This document shows positions 60,231 to 64,000 of a DNA stretch of 64,000 bases, piece by piece (position 1 is the first letter of the stretch; each line of letters begins with the position of its first letter). The notes beneath the pieces are model-generated. The model did not search any database and had not been told where the DNA came from. It was given only the letters and a program-made list of their open reading frames with translations. The stretch is from assembly GCF_007655135.1 (NCBI RefSeq), contig NC_045129.1, forward strand, positions 28,955,122 through 29,019,121, in the 5' to 3' direction. The position numbers and the translations under genes were made by a program. This DNA comes from Punica granatum. Lineage: Eukaryota; Streptophyta; Magnoliopsida; Myrtales; Lythraceae.

Positions 60231-60527
60231 TCTGTTTGGGAATAAAGTAATTTTTTTTACTCTACTCCAGATATTTTTAATTCAAAATATAATTATTATT
60301 TTTTTATTTTTCTTTAATTTTTTTTATTTTAACCACTATTTAATTCAATTTTTAATATAAATTCTCTCAATTATTTATTTTTTTCTACAATTTAGTAATG
60401 CAATCATTATTTTCTCTTAATTATTCATTATTTTTTCTCATAATTCAACAATACAATCATTACAATTTCAAATAAATATACTTATTTATAGTTGGAATAA
60501 ACTCCACTCTATTCCCAAACAAACCCT
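60231..60527 (-). mobile_element. AT-rich MITE family M, copy 4 (inverted)
   Basis: CTGTTTGGGAATA at the left and TTTGTTTGGGAATAGAG read inward from the right form a good terminal inverted repeat. Interior has CAACAATACAATCATTAC. It lies between the two 336-bp repeats, so it may have inserted into the interval they bound. Confidence 0.65.
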
Positions 60528-61438
60528 CAAGTGCAGTGCGACACCATTTTCGGTTGTTCAGAGTTACAATGCTGGAGATAGAACATCCGGCACCTTTTGA
60601 AGACCACCGCAACTTCCAGCTTCGGAACCAGAGAAGACGTCATTTTAGGAGCAAGCTAGCACACCTGGAAGCGAGTCAAAGTGATGAAGTCTGAATCGTC
60701 CAGCGGAAGCTTTGGAGCGAGTAAGCCTGCCCATAACGCGAACGGATTATTTGAATTACGTGATAAATGAGCGCCAAAACTTTACGTAAAAGGGATGCTA
60801 TAACTGCTCAATACACTATCGAATTTCATGGAGGACGATCATAATTACTCAAGGACAAAGAAAATCTATAAATACCAAAAGATCCCAATGGAGAAAGGAC
60901 TTCTGATCGACACGAATTTTAACATATTTTTCATTTATCAGTAGTCTAGTCTATCCTTAGGTATCGTGTAACTTAGATTTCGAGAGTGTAAAGGCAGGGC
61001 TTTCCCCTCAAGGATTTAGGTTCACCAGTTAGTGACGATAGGATACATCATTAACGGCATAGTCACGATCCCATCAGTCTAGAATCAGGAGGCATTGTCA
61101 TTTCCCTTTGCGATTTGCCCAGAGCATCTAAATGTGGTTGCACAGTCCATTGTTGATGCAAATTACCTCAGATCAGTCTCTCAGAGCCAAAACTACCATG
61201 GCCAGATAGAATGCAGTTGGACATATTTTGTAATCTTGGCTTGAGTTTGTATTCTTTATTATCATCTTTGTATTCCATTAAATCTGTGATTTTAATATAA
61301 GTAATTTCAGAGCAATGAGTGTTATCTCTCTATTATCACAAAATCCTTTTAATTAAGGCATTACCAAAAGAACTCTAACTAGGACTGAACGAAAAAAAAA
61401 GAATAAATTTTCTAATTCTTTGGAAAATTAGAAAATCG
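60528..61438 (+). other. Non-coding interval before the right 336-bp repeat, LTR-like features
   Basis: Contains a TATA-like TCTATAAATACC (about 60867) and AT-rich 3'-end-like sequence near 61240-61320. This looks like a promoter-to-polyA unit of a degraded retroelement. No coding domain. Confidence 0.35.
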
Positions 61439-61774
61439 TACTTTCGATGATCAAGCGCTCTATAAACTCGACCGCTATTTGCTCCGTCATTAAAACTCTA
61501 AAGAGCCGGATCAATCTCATCTTCCCCTTTCACGACACGAGAATCCTTTCTCGATTAACCCAAAATATACTTATTTGACTTCGGGCTACTTGAATGGTTG
61601 ACGGTTCATAAATCCGCCACATCAGTAAACTAGGAGAGTGAATACTCTAGAAGACTGATGTTGCATTTTAATTACGTCGAGCTGTTGAATCCTAATCAGC
61701 TGAGGCAGTCGCTAGTACTACACTGAGGTAGTCGCTCGTTCTACTGTGCCTGCTTAGTGGGTTGTCAGGGCCGA
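61439..61774. repeat. 336-bp direct repeat, right copy
   Basis: Same orientation and length as 59583-59918, about 97% identical by eye, 1.5 kb apart. This could be the LTR pair of a small non-autonomous element (TRIM-like). However, I see no tRNA primer site, purine tract or target duplication, so a segmental duplication remains possible. Confidence 0.9.
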
Positions 61775-61915
61775 AATCTGATCATAATATTATAGGGTAT
61801 TTAATTTGTAATTGATTTGATTAAAAAAATTATCTATACCATGAATACAAAGCTGCATATTCAGAGGGAACTATTAGCAAAAGTCTATGTCGTCCGTGAT
61901 AATCAACACTAAGAT

Positions 61916-62938
61916 TGTGTTTGATAACACAAATTAAATGTTAAAATCAAATTTTCAGCACTTAATTGAGTTGAATTTATTTGGTAAACACAAAAACATT
62001 TACCTAACTTAATAGATTTAAGTCAACAAAGTGCTTAATAATTAAGAGGGAACCTATTTAATCATTCAGCATGTTTTGACTTATTCACTTAGCTGGTTGC
62101 ATTTTTATACTATTTGCAACGGTATCCTTCAAATATTTCAAATTTACAAAATGGTCCTATTTGCATTTTTGGACAAAAGTAAGGGGGGGAGAGAGTCACA
62201 TGTTGCAGGCAACCTTGCTGGCAGTATGGTGGCCCACTGACAAGCCACCACAGCTAGGATCCGTTTTCCAAATGTCTGTTCCTCTCTTTGAGGGGAGGAG
62301 ATCTTAGCTATGGTGGCTCATCGTCGGCCACCACACACTAGGCGATGTCGCCGACGTTCTCAAGGGTGGTCATTAGGCCACTACTGTTGCTCCCACCTGA
62401 GATCATTTTAGATCTTTGTTTCTTTTAATTCATATTTTCTTTTTCTTTAATAATTGCATAATTTATCTGTTTGGGGTCAAATGTTAAGTTACAAAAGTTA
62501 AGGCCCATTAAAGATAGATGATGACAATAAGCTAAAAGTAATTTAACTTCTTGTAATCTAACAAAATTGATTTATTCTATTAAGCACTCAATCCACTAAG
62601 TGCTTAAAATTTCAACACTTAAAAAGTGTTTGTTTCAACTTAATTAAATAAGTATTTAAAAGTTAGTTACAAATTAGTTATAAGAGAAAGTGAATAGAAG
62701 AAATAGAGCAAGATGAAATATGAGTGCTTAATCAATATGTATAAAATTACTTAATGAAATAAGTAAAAAAAAATTGATTTAATGAAATAAGTCATTTTTC
62801 ACTGATTAGTGCTTTTTACTCCTTACAAAATTTTTCTCATCCTTATCATTTCTCGCCTCCTCCTATACATTTCATTTCTCAACTAATTAAGTATTAAATT
62901 TTTAAGTACTTAATTAATTAAACACCACCTTAATTTTA
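61916..62938. mobile_element. Compound AT-rich foldback region with a GC-rich core
   Basis: GTGTTTGATAACAC and TTTTCAGCACTTAATTGAG at the left recur inverted around 62580-62634 (AAGCACTCAATCC, CACTTAAAAAGTGTTTG). A GC-rich core sits at 62185-62400 (GCCACCACAGCTAGG, GTGGCTCATCGTCGGCC). A second inverted pair (62626 and 62938, GTGTTT...AAACACC) suggests a smaller nested MITE. Boundaries are approximate. Confidence 0.5.
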
Positions 62939-63109
62939 ACCCTTAATTTTAGAAACACAACCTAAATTTAGTTGTTTATCTTTCACGATGCACGTCTTAT
63001 CGGTAACAAAAGTCATGTTATCATTTTTTGTTCTCTCTTATGTCTTTCTTTCTATCTCTTACAAATGGAAACATGTTATAGTTTAATTAGATGCACCAGG
63101 GTACAAAAT

Positions 63110-64000
63110 GTTTGAATGTAATACTTTCTTATAAAATGAACTTTTGGCGACAATTTGGCACAAAAAATTTAAATTTGTTGCAATTAAGTACACTCTGTCA
63201 TTTGCCCCTTTGACACCATTAGCTTTGAGTGACGTGTCCGGTGACATTTCAAACCACATCGATGTAGCTCTAATTTTAAAATAAAAAATTCATTTAAAAT
63301 AAAATAAAGGGAAACTTATTCATTTGATCCTTTAGTTTCGGATATTTTTCTATTTTCGTCATTTTTTCTATTTTTTTTATCTTTTAAATCTTATAGCTTT
63401 GAATACTTTTTTATTTCAGTGATTTTCCTTTTTCTTGATTCATTTTCATTCAACGCCTTTGATTACTTTTTTATTTTTATCCTTTTATCAAATTTTTTAT
63501 TAGAAAATATTTTAACTTTGATTTTCAACCTTTTAAATTATTTTTTTATCCTAATTCTTTTATTTTGTTCAATTTTTACTTAGTATTAAACGTTTTGTTT
63601 CTTATACTCTTCCCCTTGAATGCCCATAGATGCCCACATGACATTTTTAAAATTTTAAAATATTATTATTTTAAAATTTCAAAAATAAAACAAAATATGT
63701 CAAAATAATTAAAAAAAATCGTGAAGCTACTCGAGACAATGAGCAGGGTCGAGCGTTTAGTTCGCATGCAAGATAATCTTGCCAAGGGCAATGGGGGTTT
63801 GCGTTGGGAAAATCGATACTCAAATTTACTAGTAACAAAATGAAAAAATACTAGAAAAATAAAGGCGATTATGACTCAATACACGAACCACACATATAAC
63901 TATGAGGTTAGTAGTGACACACTAAGCAAGGACATGGTACACCTTGATGCAAGGAATGATATTGCAAAGTGTGATCATTGATGAAGATACAGGCCTAAAG
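63110..64000. other. TE-like AT-rich sequence running to the window edge, GC-rich core at 63720-63830
   Basis: CTCTGTCATTTGCCCC, ACGTGTCCGGTGACATTT and repeated TTTTATTTCAG/TTTTTATCC phrases resemble the left arm of the foldback elements seen earlier. The other arm, if any, is outside the window. No gene recognised. Confidence 0.35.

Overview
This is nuclear DNA from a flowering plant, almost certainly a eudicot. It carries two intron-containing genes with clear plant homology, an IAR1-type zinc transporter and a SRM1/MYBS2-type MYB factor. They are separated by about 45 kb of mostly transposon-derived sequence. I cannot name the species; Myrtales (for example pomegranate) is only an impression from the repeats. 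No bacterial-style genes, tRNA, rRNA or CRISPR arrays were seen.

Layout. (1) 1-2460, minus strand: 5' part of an IAR1-like gene. The window cuts it after about three coding exons. I found exons 2 and 3 by reading the minus strand for splice sites and the conserved membrane segment. A 34-codon hydrophobic upstream ORF precedes the main start. (2) 2462-3773: a hAT-type element with an exact 8-bp target duplication, carrying a captured, truncated arabinogalactan-protein-like gene. (3) 3849-6599: a MITE, quiet AT-rich DNA and a 1-kb pyrimidine-rich tract. (4) 6600-44962: two head-to-tail giant LTR retrotransposons (A and B) with 5.2-5.6 kb LTRs. Their PBS, gag and upstream ORF1 look like the Ty3/gypsy Tat-Ogre lineage. 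Neither has protease, reverse transcriptase, RNase H or integrase. A keeps a broken ORF1 and gag; B keeps only an ORF1 trace. Both share a 2-2.5 kb non-coding block and a tandem array just before the polypurine tract. Later events include an antisense solo LTR inside A's 5' LTR, a 2-kb LTR piece inside B, and a 5'-truncated B joined to A through a 16-bp perfect inverted repeat. (5) 45-47.9 kb: an older LTR fragment and a LINE remnant. (6) 48-51 kb: MITEs, a CT microsatellite and a foldback-like element with a GC-rich core. (7) 51.7-56.6 kb, plus strand: the MYB gene (two coding exons, probable 5' UTR intron, a 24-G run in the 5' UTR). (8) 56.8-64 kb: a Mutator-like foldback element with target duplication, several AT-rich MITEs, a 336-bp direct repeat pair and further GC-core elements.

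The two host genes have no evident functional link. The most distinctive content is the gag-only, large-LTR retrotransposon family with its conserved non-coding interior, the gene-carrying hAT element, and the membrane micropeptide uORF upstream of IAR1.
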